A model generated the notes under the pieces. It saw only the letters and a program-made list of their open reading frames with translations, was not told where the DNA came from and searched no databases. 64,000 bases of DNA, taken from contig NZ_PDJF01000001.1 of NCBI RefSeq assembly GCF_002563965.1, positions 372,001-436,000 on the forward strand, in the 5' to 3' direction. The first letter of the stretch is position 1, and the number at the start of each line of letters is the position of its first letter. Shown here one piece after another: positions 43,650-51,357 of this stretch. Origin of the DNA: Corynebacterium renale (GTDB lineage: Bacteria; Actinomycetota; Actinomycetes; Mycobacteriales; Mycobacteriaceae). A program made the position numbers and the translations under genes.

Positions 43650-45509
43650 TTAGGCCTTACGTGCACGTCGTATGAGGACGAATCCGAGTGCTACGGCGAG
43701 GCCGCCAATGGCCAGGGCCCACTGCGTGTAGGTTGCGCCCGTGTTCGCCAGGGTCTTCTCCGCCGGCTGCGACGGAGTGGTCGGCGCCGGGGTTTCTGCG
43801 CGGGCAACCTCGGTCGGCGTTTCATCGAGGCCGGTCGGGGTGCGTGGCACGCTTGTCGACGGCACCTCCGGCGTCGGAGTCGTCCGCACAGAAGGCGGCG
43901 TTGCCGGAGTCGTCGGCGTTACTGGAGTCGTCGTCGGCGTTGCCGGAGTCGTGGTTGGCGGCGTCGTCTCTGGCGTCGTCTCCGGCGTCGAGGTCGGCGG
44001 CGTCGTCTCCGGTGTCGTCGGCGGCACCTCGTTCGCGGTGTTCGTCAGGACGACTGCAACGTTCGTGTCGGCGATGGTCGTGATCGTGGCTTTCGTTCCG
44101 TCAGCAGAGATGGCCACGTTCGGGTCACCCGCGGTGGCGGAGCTGAAGCGTGGCTCGCCGAAGGTGATCCCGTCCAGTTCGGGGAAGGTCGGCTCGCTGA
44201 GCGTGACGGTGGTTCCCGCTGGGAGGACCTTGTTCCCGGAGATGGGTTCGCCGCCGAGCGGGACTTTGAGAACGTAGGTTTCGTCGAAGCTGTCGATTGG
44301 GGAATCTACGTCGACCTGGACTTGGAATTCCGTGCCGTCGGGGATGGTGGCGGAGCCGTCGGAAAGCTTCTTGCTGATGGCGAAGCTGCCGCGCCCAACG
44401 CCGGCGATTGTGCCGCGCGACCAGTCGATGCGGTACACCCGGGAGCTCAGTTCTTCCTGTGTGTTCTCGATGACGGCGTGGTTGCCGAACAGCCAGGATG
44501 CGGTCTCAGGGGTTTCGCCTTCGACGCTGATTTCTGGGCTGACGGCGGGGATGAACTGCCCTTCACCGGTGTACTTGGTGTAGTAGTACAGGCGGTAGTT
44601 GCGGGCGGGGTCCCACTGCCCGGAAGCACCCGGGCGCAGGGTGATGACAACTTCTTTGTTGTCTGCGGAGAATTCGAAGCTGGCGGAGTCGGTCAGCCAT
44701 TCGGTGTCGGGGTCACCCCAGGGGTTGGCGTAGGCCGGGTTGGTGGGGTCTACGGAGATGAAGGACCACTGCTTGTTGGGCATTGGCTTCTCGACGAACA
44801 GGTGCTTGCCACCGAGCGTGTCACGAACCGTGACCTGGCCCTCTGGTGCGATCTTCTGCAGGTAAGCCCCGGGAAGGACAAGCTGCCAGCCGAAGGTCTT
44901 GTCGTTGTCCTCTACCCACCCATTCTTTACCGGGTGCTCCGGGTCGGTGGAGGTGCCGATGCCGGTTTTCGCGCCGGCGGGCAGTGGGACCAGGATTTCC
45001 ATGCCAGCGTCGGTCTTCAGTGGGAGGGAGGATTCGGAGGTCCTCTCTACGGGCTGGATGCCTAAGGAGACGGTGCCGTGGACGGAGTCCTTGCCCTGGA
45101 ATGCGTCGTTGAGCGTGCAGGTGACAGACGTTGCGTCGACGGTGCAGGTGCCGCCGACGGTGCCGTCGTCAGCCTTGAGGTCAATGGCGGGGGCGTTGCC
45201 GCGGAACTTCAGTTCGGTGGGCAGCTCGAATCCGAAGGAATCGCCGGGGGCCCAGCCGTACGCCGCCGACCATTCGACGGAGAGCACCGCTTCGGCCCAT
45301 TGGACTAGTTGGCCGTCCTGGTTGCGGGCGTTCTCCGACGCGGTGATGGTGGGGTTCGAAACTGTGAAAACGGGGTTCGCCTGAGCCCGAGCGAAACCGG
45401 CGCCGACAACTCCGGCAATGAGTACCACGATGGCTATAAGTGCTACCAATGGTGCAGAAAGAGCGGTGTGGCCCACGCGCACACCCTTCCGACCCAACGC
45501 AATATTCAT
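43650..45509 (-). CDS. Sortase-anchored (LANTG) surface adhesin with Ig-like and Thr/Pro stalk regions
   Basis: A 619-residue exported protein. A signal peptide or anchor (about 17-42, LVALIAIVVLIAGVVGAGFA) precedes an adhesin-like beta region (about 48-350) of the kind seen in Gram-positive collagen/fibrinogen-binding surface proteins. A DUF5979-like domain follows (about 365-470, AISKKLSDGSATIPDGTEF, then KVLPAGTTVTLSEP). A Thr/Pro stalk (about 485-580) leads to the sorting signal LANTG, the hydrophobic WALAIGGLAVALGFVLI and RRARKA. LANTG is a variant of LPXTG, so the protein is probably joined to the cell wall by a sortase not in this window. It starts downstream of a TATAAT promoter and an inverted repeat. 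Confidence 0.88.
   Translation of the reverse strand: MNIALGRKGVRVGHTALSAPLVALIAIVVLIAGVVGAGFARAQANPVFTVSNPTITASENARNQDGQLVQWAEAVLSVEWSAAYGWAPGDSFGFELPTELKFRGNAPAIDLKADDGTVGGTCTVDATSVTCTLNDAFQGKDSVHGTVSLGIQPVERTSESSLPLKTDAGMEILVPLPAGAKTGIGTSTDPEHPVKNGWVEDNDKTFGWQLVLPGAYLQKIAPEGQVTVRDTLGGKHLFVEKPMPNKQWSFISVDPTNPAYANPWGDPDTEWLTDSASFEFSADNKEVVITLRPGASGQWDPARNYRLYYYTKYTGEGQFIPAVSPEISVEGETPETASWLFGNHAVIENTQEELSSRVYRIDWSRGTIAGVGRGSFAISKKLSDGSATIPDGTEFQVQVDVDSPIDSFDETYVLKVPLGGEPISGNKVLPAGTTVTLSEPTFPELDGITFGEPRFSSATAGDPNVAISADGTKATITTIADTNVAVVLTNTANEVPPTTPETTPPTSTPETTPETTPPTTTPATPTTTPVTPTTPATPPSVRTTPTPEVPSTSVPRTPTGLDETPTEVARAETPAPTTPSQPAEKTLANTGATYTQWALAIGGLAVALGFVLIRRARKA
43858..44038 (-). repeat. 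Thr/Pro-coding repeat region of the adhesin stalk
   Basis: Short direct repeats of a GGCGTCGTCTCCGGCGTC-like unit encode alternating TTPE/TTPP/TPAT blocks. The repeats make the stalk length prone to slippage or recombination. Confidence 0.7.
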
Positions 45510-45547
45510 GTATTTTCTCCAATGAGCGCTAAGAATTTATCAGGTGG

Positions 45548-45580
45548 ATTATAGCTACTTTTGGGCTAGCCCGCAGGCTT
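45548..45580 (-). promoter_or_regulatory. Likely promoter of the LANTG adhesin gene
   Basis: On the minus strand a consensus -10, TATAAT (45548-45553), lies 39 bases before ATG 45509. The -35 at 17 bases (about 45571-45576) is poor. This fits an activator-dependent promoter served by the repeat just upstream. Confidence 0.5.
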
Positions 45581-45581
45581 T

Positions 45582-45615
45582 TTTCACTTTTTTGGTCCAC
45601 AAAGTGAAACACTTT
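45582..45615. promoter_or_regulatory. Inverted repeat upstream of the adhesin promoter (candidate operator)
   Basis: TTTCACTTT (45582-45590) and AAAGTGAAA (45601-45609) are perfect 9-base arms with a 10-base spacer. A third half-site, CACTTT, follows at 45610-45615. The repeat lies about 30-60 bases upstream of the TATAAT box. Confidence 0.6.
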
Positions 45616-45620
45616 TCTTT

Positions 45621-46613
45621 TTACCGGGAAAATTCCCACGAATATTCACAAAAGCCCAGTTCACGTCCATATACTCGGACTGGCTCCACACCCAGATTCA
45701 GGGCCACCCGCCCGCCGCTGAACTCGCGCCAATATGCCCCCGCCCATACCCCCGGCGTGCGCTGCACATCGCCTACCGGTACACCAAAGTCAGGGACGGT
45801 CATCCACGGCAGGCCTGAGTAGGCGTCGTGGTCGGTGGCCGTCACCGCCACGTCCGCCCCCGGCGCGAACACCCACGCGGCCGCCACTGCCAGGCCCAGG
45901 TTGTCCGCTCCGGCGGTACGCGCGATCGTCAGTCCTGGCGCCCGCAACGTTTCCGCCTGGGCGGCCACGTCTTTATGCAGGGCAAGGCGTTCATCGGTGC
46001 CGGTACCCCATCCCAGCCACACCTCTTCCAATCCACCCCCGAACTGGGAGTGCGTGGCCCACCGTCCCGCTTCACGACGCGACTCCGCGATATTAGGAAC
46101 CAGCACTTTCCCCACCTGGCGTAGCGCTTCCCCAGCCGCGATAACCAGGGTGTTGAGGCCGTCGCGAAGCAACTGGGCGGGCAAGCCGGTTCCGTAATAG
46201 TCCTCGAAGACGTCATTGTCGGCCATCACACCGTCGAAGGGGGAATCCTGCACCCATCCGACCACCGACTCCACCCACGCCGCCTGGTACTGCGGGTCCC
46301 ACACTGTCTGCTGCTGGTGCCCGGGGTAGCCACGCCACTCCGGCACGCCCGCGAAACTGCCCAGCGTACGTGCCTGGGCAGGGCTTATCCCTGAGGAATA
46401 GCGCGGGCCGGGCTCATACGTGCGCACGGAAGATAGGCACTGGTATGCCAGGACGGTGCAGCTCGGGTCGGCCGCTTTGAGGAAGGCGGCGGCGTCTTCC
46501 TCCCACGGTTGCAGGACGACGGCCCGGAACTTCCCAGCGGCGGCGCGCAACTGGTGCGGCGGGATCGGGTCGCCGTACCTGATCCACGCCAATCCCGGTG
46601 GGCGGGTCTTCAC
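45621..46613 (-). CDS. Glycoside hydrolase-like protein (GH114/PelA-hydrolase-type barrel)
   Basis: A 330-residue protein with no signal peptide, so cytosolic unless its start is wrong. The barrel-like order is GLAWIRYGDPIPPHQL, FRAVVLQPWEEDAAAFL, CTVLAYQCLSSV, then VVGWVQDSPFDGVMADNDVFEDYY (here given as two parts: PFDGVMADND about 126-134, with three acidic residues), KVLVPNIAESR and EEVWLGWGTG. This recalls the alpha-1,4-polygalactosaminidase (GH114) and PelA hydrolase group that cut GalNAc-rich polymers. The start is GTG 46613, and its position directly after two PelF-like genes supports a role in the same polymer. Activity is not certain. Confidence 0.7.
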   Translation of the reverse strand: MKTRPPGLAWIRYGDPIPPHQLRAAAGKFRAVVLQPWEEDAAAFLKAADPSCTVLAYQCLSSVRTYEPGPRYSSGISPAQARTLGSFAGVPEWRGYPGHQQQTVWDPQYQAAWVESVVGWVQDSPFDGVMADNDVFEDYYGTGLPAQLLRDGLNTLVIAAGEALRQVGKVLVPNIAESRREAGRWATHSQFGGGLEEVWLGWGTGTDERLALHKDVAAQAETLRAPGLTIARTAGADNLGLAVAAAWVFAPGADVAVTATDHDAYSGLPWMTVPDFGVPVGDVQRTPGVWAGAYWREFSGGRVALNLGVEPVRVYGRELGFCEYSWEFSR

Positions 46614-46614
46614 G

Positions 46615-48168
46615 CTACGCGCCGAGTTCTGTGTAGAGCTGGCGGTAGCGCACCATGATGTTTTCCATGAGGAATTCGCTCCGGACGCGGGCTAAAGCGT
46701 TGTGGTGCCACGTCAGGTAGAGGTCCGGGTTGTGGATGAGCCGGATTAGTTCGGCGGCCAGCGCCTCCGGGTGGCCGGGCTGCACCAGCACACCACACGG
46801 GCCAACCTCCTCGCCCGGCTGCCCGACCGGCAGCGTCACCATGTGGTCCAAACCGCCCACATCCGTGGCGATAACCGGTAGGCCACAACTCATGGCTTCC
46901 AGGACAACGACGGGTTGGCCTTCGTTGAAGGAGCTGAGCACAAGGGCATCGTAGGACGGCAGTTCCGCACCCACGTCGACGGTCCCGCGCAGCGTGATTA
47001 CGCCTTCAAGACCGCGTTCGACGATGTACTCGCGGCAGCGCTGCGCGTAGTCGGGGACGTGTTCGGTGGGCCCGCACACGTCGATGGTGATGGACGTGTG
47101 GCCGGTGTCGCGGAGGATGGCGGTGGCGTCGATAAGCTCCATGATCCCCTTGATGGGCACCACCCGGGCGATGCACGCGAACCGCCACTGGCGTGGTGCG
47201 CCGGCCGCAATCTCTTTCAGTGCCGGTTCCCGCTGCTCACGGCCGGCGGCGAAGCGTTCCCACTCGATACCATTGGGAAGCACGATCGACTTACTCGGGT
47301 CGCCGCCGAGGGCCTTCGCTTCCTCGATCGCGCGGGTATACAGGTACGTGATCGCGTTCGCCGACGGGTAAAACATGGCACCCATTTCCGTCCACCACAC
47401 CGTCCACATGCGATGCAGTGGGTCGGTGACTTCACGGTACGTGCGGCGCGTGACAATCTGGCTCATGTTACGCCCGAGCAGCGTGTTCACGGTGTCGCGC
47501 ACGTACAGGTTGTGTTCGGTCAGCAGGAAAGAGCCTTCGTGTTGCCGGGCGGCGCAGGCCGCGATGAGGGACGCGTAGCCGGTCGTGTGCGCATGGTAGA
47601 CCTTGGCCGGCGGGTGGATACGGTCGGCGACGGCGTACGCCAGGGAGAACAGGTCTCGGATGGTCCAGAACATGCGGCCAAGTTCCACGTCGGGGATGCG
47701 CGACACACACCACTGCATGAACTCCCGGGTGCGCATGAGCGACCACAGCCGCCACGTGCGCGTCGCGGGGTTGACAGCGGCGTGGTAGAGCTCCCACAAC
47801 GGTTCAACGTTGTCGCGCAGCAGGCTGGTCAGCGCGTAGTCCAAGGCGTCCACCGCCCTGGCCGGATCCGGGACGATAGTATCCGTCACCGCAGCGAAGG
47901 CGTCCTTGTGTTCTTCGAGGGAAAGGTAGAGGACGTCCACCCACGCCACGTTGGCGGGCACGTCGTACAGCGCGGTCAGGGGCGCGTCGTGGTCCCAGGC
48001 CACGTGGATGATCCCGAAGCTCAGTTCCGGCTGGTGGGTGATGATGTCATGCACCACCGCCGACACCCCACCTTTCAGGAACGGGTAGGTGGATTCCATC
48101 ACGATGGCTACGTCAACTTCCGGCAGTTCGGTGGTATCCCCCGGAAATCGCGTGTAGTACTTAGGCAT
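46615..48168 (-). CDS. PelF-like GT4 glycosyltransferase, copy 1
   Basis: A 517-residue cytosolic glycosyltransferase with the DUF3492 N-terminal region characteristic of PelF: VMESTYPFLKGGVSAVVHD near residue 22-40, then YHAHTTGYASLIAACA. The GT4 half has CIARVVPIKGIMELIDA and SFNEGQPVVVLEAMSCG with the E-x7-E pair. PelF polymerises the GalNAc/GlcNAc-type Pel polysaccharide from UDP-sugars. ATG 48168 overlaps the stop of copy 2 by eight bases. It shares length and motifs with copy 2, so the pair came from a tandem duplication. Confidence 0.85.
   Translation of the reverse strand: MPKYYTRFPGDTTELPEVDVAIVMESTYPFLKGGVSAVVHDIITHQPELSFGIIHVAWDHDAPLTALYDVPANVAWVDVLYLSLEEHKDAFAAVTDTIVPDPARAVDALDYALTSLLRDNVEPLWELYHAAVNPATRTWRLWSLMRTREFMQWCVSRIPDVELGRMFWTIRDLFSLAYAVADRIHPPAKVYHAHTTGYASLIAACAARQHEGSFLLTEHNLYVRDTVNTLLGRNMSQIVTRRTYREVTDPLHRMWTVWWTEMGAMFYPSANAITYLYTRAIEEAKALGGDPSKSIVLPNGIEWERFAAGREQREPALKEIAAGAPRQWRFACIARVVPIKGIMELIDATAILRDTGHTSITIDVCGPTEHVPDYAQRCREYIVERGLEGVITLRGTVDVGAELPSYDALVLSSFNEGQPVVVLEAMSCGLPVIATDVGGLDHMVTLPVGQPGEEVGPCGVLVQPGHPEALAAELIRLIHNPDLYLTWHHNALARVRSEFLMENIMVRYRQLYTELGA
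47127..47137 (-). repeat. GCTTATCGACG word, copy 6
   Basis: An exact copy inside PelF-like gene 1, read Leu-Ile-Asp on the coding strand. Confidence 0.85.
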
Positions 48169-49696
48169 GCGCCCGCTCCCGCGCCCGGACCACGCCGCAT
48201 TCTTCGTAGAGGTGGCCGTATTCGGCCATCGCCTCGGCCGCATCCGGGATCGCCGCCCCACGCGCGGCGGCGGCTTTCTGCCAGCTGTCCAGCAGTTGCT
48301 TATCGACGCTCACCTGGCACAACATATTCCCCAGAGCACGAACGTCACCAACGGGGACAACCGCACCAGCGGGCTTCTGGTGCCCGTTGTAGATGAGGTC
48401 ACGCACCCCGCCTACGTCCGTTGCCACGACCGGGACACCGGCCACGAGCGATTCCATGACTGCCAACGGCTGGCCCTCATTGTGGCTGGCCAGCACGGTG
48501 AGGTCATAGTCCGGCAGGGCGGCCGCGGTATCCACTGTGCCGCGGAACCGGACCACGCCCTGGAGTCCAAGCGCGGCGACCTTGTGGCGGCAGGAGTGCA
48601 CATAATCCGGGTCGTGACTCAGTGGCCCCAGGAGGTCCACGCGCAGGTCCGCGCCCTGTGCCCGGGCGTAGGCGATGGCGTCGATGAGGTCGAGCTGCGC
48701 CTTAATCGGGACCACGCGCGCCACGCATGCCACACGCAGTGGGCCTTCGCCACGCTGCCGCACCGGCGCGGTAAAACGGGCTTTATCCACCCCGTTGGGG
48801 ATAAGGATTGATTTCGCCGGCACGCCACCTAAGGCGGCGGCCTCGGTGATGGCGCTCGGGTACAGGTATGTCAGGACGTCAGCCTCCGGGTACGTGATCT
48901 GCGCCAACCGGGTGTACCACCACACCCACGCCCGCTTTACTGGGTCGCTGACCTGCGCGACCGTATCCAGCGTGACCGTGTGATCGCTGCGGCGCCCCAG
49001 CACCGTGTTCACCGCATCACGGGCGTAGAGGTTGTTCTCCGACTGCACATACTTCGAACCCGGATGCTGACGGCTCGCCACAGCAGCGATCAAGCCCGCG
49101 TAGCCGGTCGTATGCGCGTGATACACCGTAGCCTCCGGATACGGGCGCTCCAGCAGGGCAAACAAGAGGGAGAAGAAATCCCGCGACGTCCAAAACAGGC
49201 TACCCAACGGCACGTCCCCGCAGTGCGCCACCGCGGCGTCCATAAACGTGCGGCTGCGCAACGCGGGCCACAGGGAAGACGCCCGGTCGTAGAGGTCCCA
49301 CCACGCCTGGGTGTCGTGGTGGCGGTGAAGGGAGGTGAGGGCGTCGATAAGCAGCCCAGCCTGCCGCTCCGCGTGACTATCAGTGCCCGCCTGCACGGCG
49401 GCGGTGAACGCCTCGCGGTGCTCCGTAAACGCCAGGTACCGGACGTCGACCCACGCCACGTTGCCCGGCACCGGGTACTGCGGCGACAATTCCGCCGACG
49501 AATCCCACGTGGTGAAAATGATGCCAAACCGAATATCCGGATGCGCCACTATCAGATCGTGCACAACGCCAGACAGGCCACCCTTTAAAAACGGGTAGGT
49601 GGACTCCATCACCAACGCTACGTCGACGGCCGGCAACTCGAAGCAGTCACCCGGTACACGCACGACCGGGCCGCCACCTGATGCGGAGGAGTTCAT
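48161..49696 (-). CDS. PelF-like GT4 glycosyltransferase, copy 2
   Basis: A 511-residue paralogue of the preceding protein: VMESTYPFLKGGLSGVVHD, YHAHTTGYAGLIAAVA, CVARVVPIKAQLDLIDA and SHNEGQPLAVMESLVAG with E-x7-E intact. Both copies therefore look catalytically competent. ATG 49696 overlaps the stop of the PelG-like gene (ATGA), so translation is coupled and the operon order is PelG-like, PelF copy 2, PelF copy 1, glycosidase-like. Known pel loci have one pelF; two suggest a heteropolymer or a division of labour, which is inference. Confidence 0.85.
   Translation of the reverse strand: MNSSASGGGPVVRVPGDCFELPAVDVALVMESTYPFLKGGLSGVVHDLIVAHPDIRFGIIFTTWDSSAELSPQYPVPGNVAWVDVRYLAFTEHREAFTAAVQAGTDSHAERQAGLLIDALTSLHRHHDTQAWWDLYDRASSLWPALRSRTFMDAAVAHCGDVPLGSLFWTSRDFFSLLFALLERPYPEATVYHAHTTGYAGLIAAVASRQHPGSKYVQSENNLYARDAVNTVLGRRSDHTVTLDTVAQVSDPVKRAWVWWYTRLAQITYPEADVLTYLYPSAITEAAALGGVPAKSILIPNGVDKARFTAPVRQRGEGPLRVACVARVVPIKAQLDLIDAIAYARAQGADLRVDLLGPLSHDPDYVHSCRHKVAALGLQGVVRFRGTVDTAAALPDYDLTVLASHNEGQPLAVMESLVAGVPVVATDVGGVRDLIYNGHQKPAGAVVPVGDVRALGNMLCQVSVDKQLLDSWQKAAAARGAAIPDAAEAMAEYGHLYEECGVVRARERAHA
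48298..48308 (+). repeat. GCTTATCGACG word, copy 7
   Basis: An exact copy near the 3' end of PelF-like gene 2, read Val-Asp-Lys on the coding strand. Confidence 0.85.
49342..49352 (-). repeat. GCTTATCGACG word, copy 8
   Basis: An exact copy inside PelF-like gene 2, read Leu-Ile-Asp on the coding strand. Confidence 0.85.
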
Positions 49697-51195
49697 AAAG
49701 CCACAGCTTCCTTCCAAAACAGTTCATACGGCGCATCCAGCACAGTCGTGCGGCGCACCCGCACCGCGTACGCTGTCAGCGCCACATCTACCCCAATAAA
49801 CAGGACATACACCCACGGCAACGCACCCGGCAGGAACGCTGCCACGAGCGCACACGCACACGCGGCCACATGGACACCATGCACCCGGAGCGCGACACTC
49901 ATCTTGCTCACCTGCTCCAGGTTGTGCGTAGCGATCATGAGCGCCAAGAACGCCTGCGGCGCCAACACCGCCATCAGCAGCATCAGGTCCGGGGCGAAAC
50001 CGAGCAGCGGAGCACACCCCACGACAGCCACGCCACCCAGCGCGGTAGGCACCATAACCTCACCCAACGCGCGGTCCGCCGGCTGGCCGGCCTGGCACAT
50101 CGTGCGCTGCAGGTCTCGGGCGGGAACCCCGTTAATCACATCCCAGACCCGGGAGATCGCCTGCTGTAGGAATTGATAGTGGCGGCTCCAGTACAAAGCC
50201 GTGCCCGCAACAGTAGGCACTAGCGACACGTACAGCAGGTACAGCACCGGGAAGCTTTCTTCCCCCAACGCCACCACGATGAACAACTTGTCCGCCCACA
50301 GCACCGCACCCACGCCCAGGCCAACGCACATATCGCGCACGATGAAACGGTGCGGGGTGTGCGCATCGGAAACCCACCCGCCACGAGTGCGCACACACCC
50401 GACCGCGATAAGTACCACACCCGGCACCATTCCCACCAGCGGCGCTACCAGCCACAACTCGGGTGCAGCAGCCAGACAGATCGCATACGCGGCCCAGCCG
50501 GCGAGCACGAAACCGTAGCGGCGGACCTCCTGCACCGCGATAAGCGTCTGCGCGAAGACCACGTTGGCCAGCACACCCAGCGCGTAGACTGCCACGCCCG
50601 TGAGACTCAGCTGGAGGGCCAGCCCAAAGACCGCGCTGAATCCCGCGACGAACAGGACAGACCAGCAGAAAACTACCGGCCAATTCACGGCGAAAGCGCG
50701 CAGGATGTGGTCGTCGTCGGAACCCTTCCGGGCAGAACCCTGCACCTCAGAGTAGGTGTTGGCCTGCTGCACCACCGGGTACAGGGGCCGTGAGGCCGCC
50801 GCGGAGATCCACGGCACCGTCACCGACACCGCCATGAGCAACAGCAGCGAGGACTCTCCCCCGAGCGTCTTGCCCACCATCTGCTGGTACGCGACGCTAA
50901 ACGCCGTCATCAGCAAGGCGGTAGGCGAAATAATCACCACGGCTTGAAAGAGGTTGCCCGGTGATACCAGTGCGTCACGACGCCGCAACACCCGGACCGC
51001 CAGGAGCACAGCACATACCGCCGCTGCGACACCGCAGCCAACCAGGACAATCCTTAATGCAGCATAAGTTTCCGAATATATGAGAGCCCGATACACCGCC
51101 CACAGGACGACGGTGGCTACATAGCACCCTCCAAGAACGCGCCACGGTGCCGGATTTTGCACCTCAGCACGATGCTTAGGTGTATGCAAGTTCAC
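49693..51195 (-). CDS. PelG-like polytopic membrane transporter
   Basis: A 500-residue protein with about 12 hydrophobic segments and few long loops. In the middle, LGVGAVLWADKLFIVVALG followed by VLYLLYVSLVPTVAGTALY matches the W-x-D-K and following helix typical of PelG, the Wzx/MATE-related exporter that works with PelF. The overall sequence is divergent, so a general lipid-flippase family member cannot be excluded. The gene starts at GTG 51195 and heads the operon. PelD and PelE counterparts, which complete the inner-membrane complex in other bacteria, are not visible. Confidence 0.75.
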   Translation of the reverse strand: MNLHTPKHRAEVQNPAPWRVLGGCYVATVVLWAVYRALIYSETYAALRIVLVGCGVAAAVCAVLLAVRVLRRRDALVSPGNLFQAVVIISPTALLMTAFSVAYQQMVGKTLGGESSLLLLMAVSVTVPWISAAASRPLYPVVQQANTYSEVQGSARKGSDDDHILRAFAVNWPVVFCWSVLFVAGFSAVFGLALQLSLTGVAVYALGVLANVVFAQTLIAVQEVRRYGFVLAGWAAYAICLAAAPELWLVAPLVGMVPGVVLIAVGCVRTRGGWVSDAHTPHRFIVRDMCVGLGVGAVLWADKLFIVVALGEESFPVLYLLYVSLVPTVAGTALYWSRHYQFLQQAISRVWDVINGVPARDLQRTMCQAGQPADRALGEVMVPTALGGVAVVGCAPLLGFAPDLMLLMAVLAPQAFLALMIATHNLEQVSKMSVALRVHGVHVAACACALVAAFLPGALPWVYVLFIGVDVALTAYAVRVRRTTVLDAPYELFWKEAVAL

Positions 51196-51332
51196 GCTAA
51201 CCCCTTGTTAACACAACACGGTCTCATCCCGATAAATACTCAGGACCAAATCGTATTGTCGCACTTTTCTGAGTCAGCGCACATTGCTTTCTAAAAGTTT
51301 CTTCATAAACGCATGATAAAGGCCCAGAAAGT

Positions 51333-51346
51333 CCCCGATACCGGGG
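51333..51346 (-). terminator. Weak hairpin after recQ
   Basis: CCCCG-ATAC-CGGGG can form a 5-base stem 11 bases after the recQ stop, followed on the minus strand by ACTTTCT. The gap to the PelG-like gene holds no other clear signal. Confidence 0.35.
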
Positions 51347-51357
51347 GTAGTTTGGGT

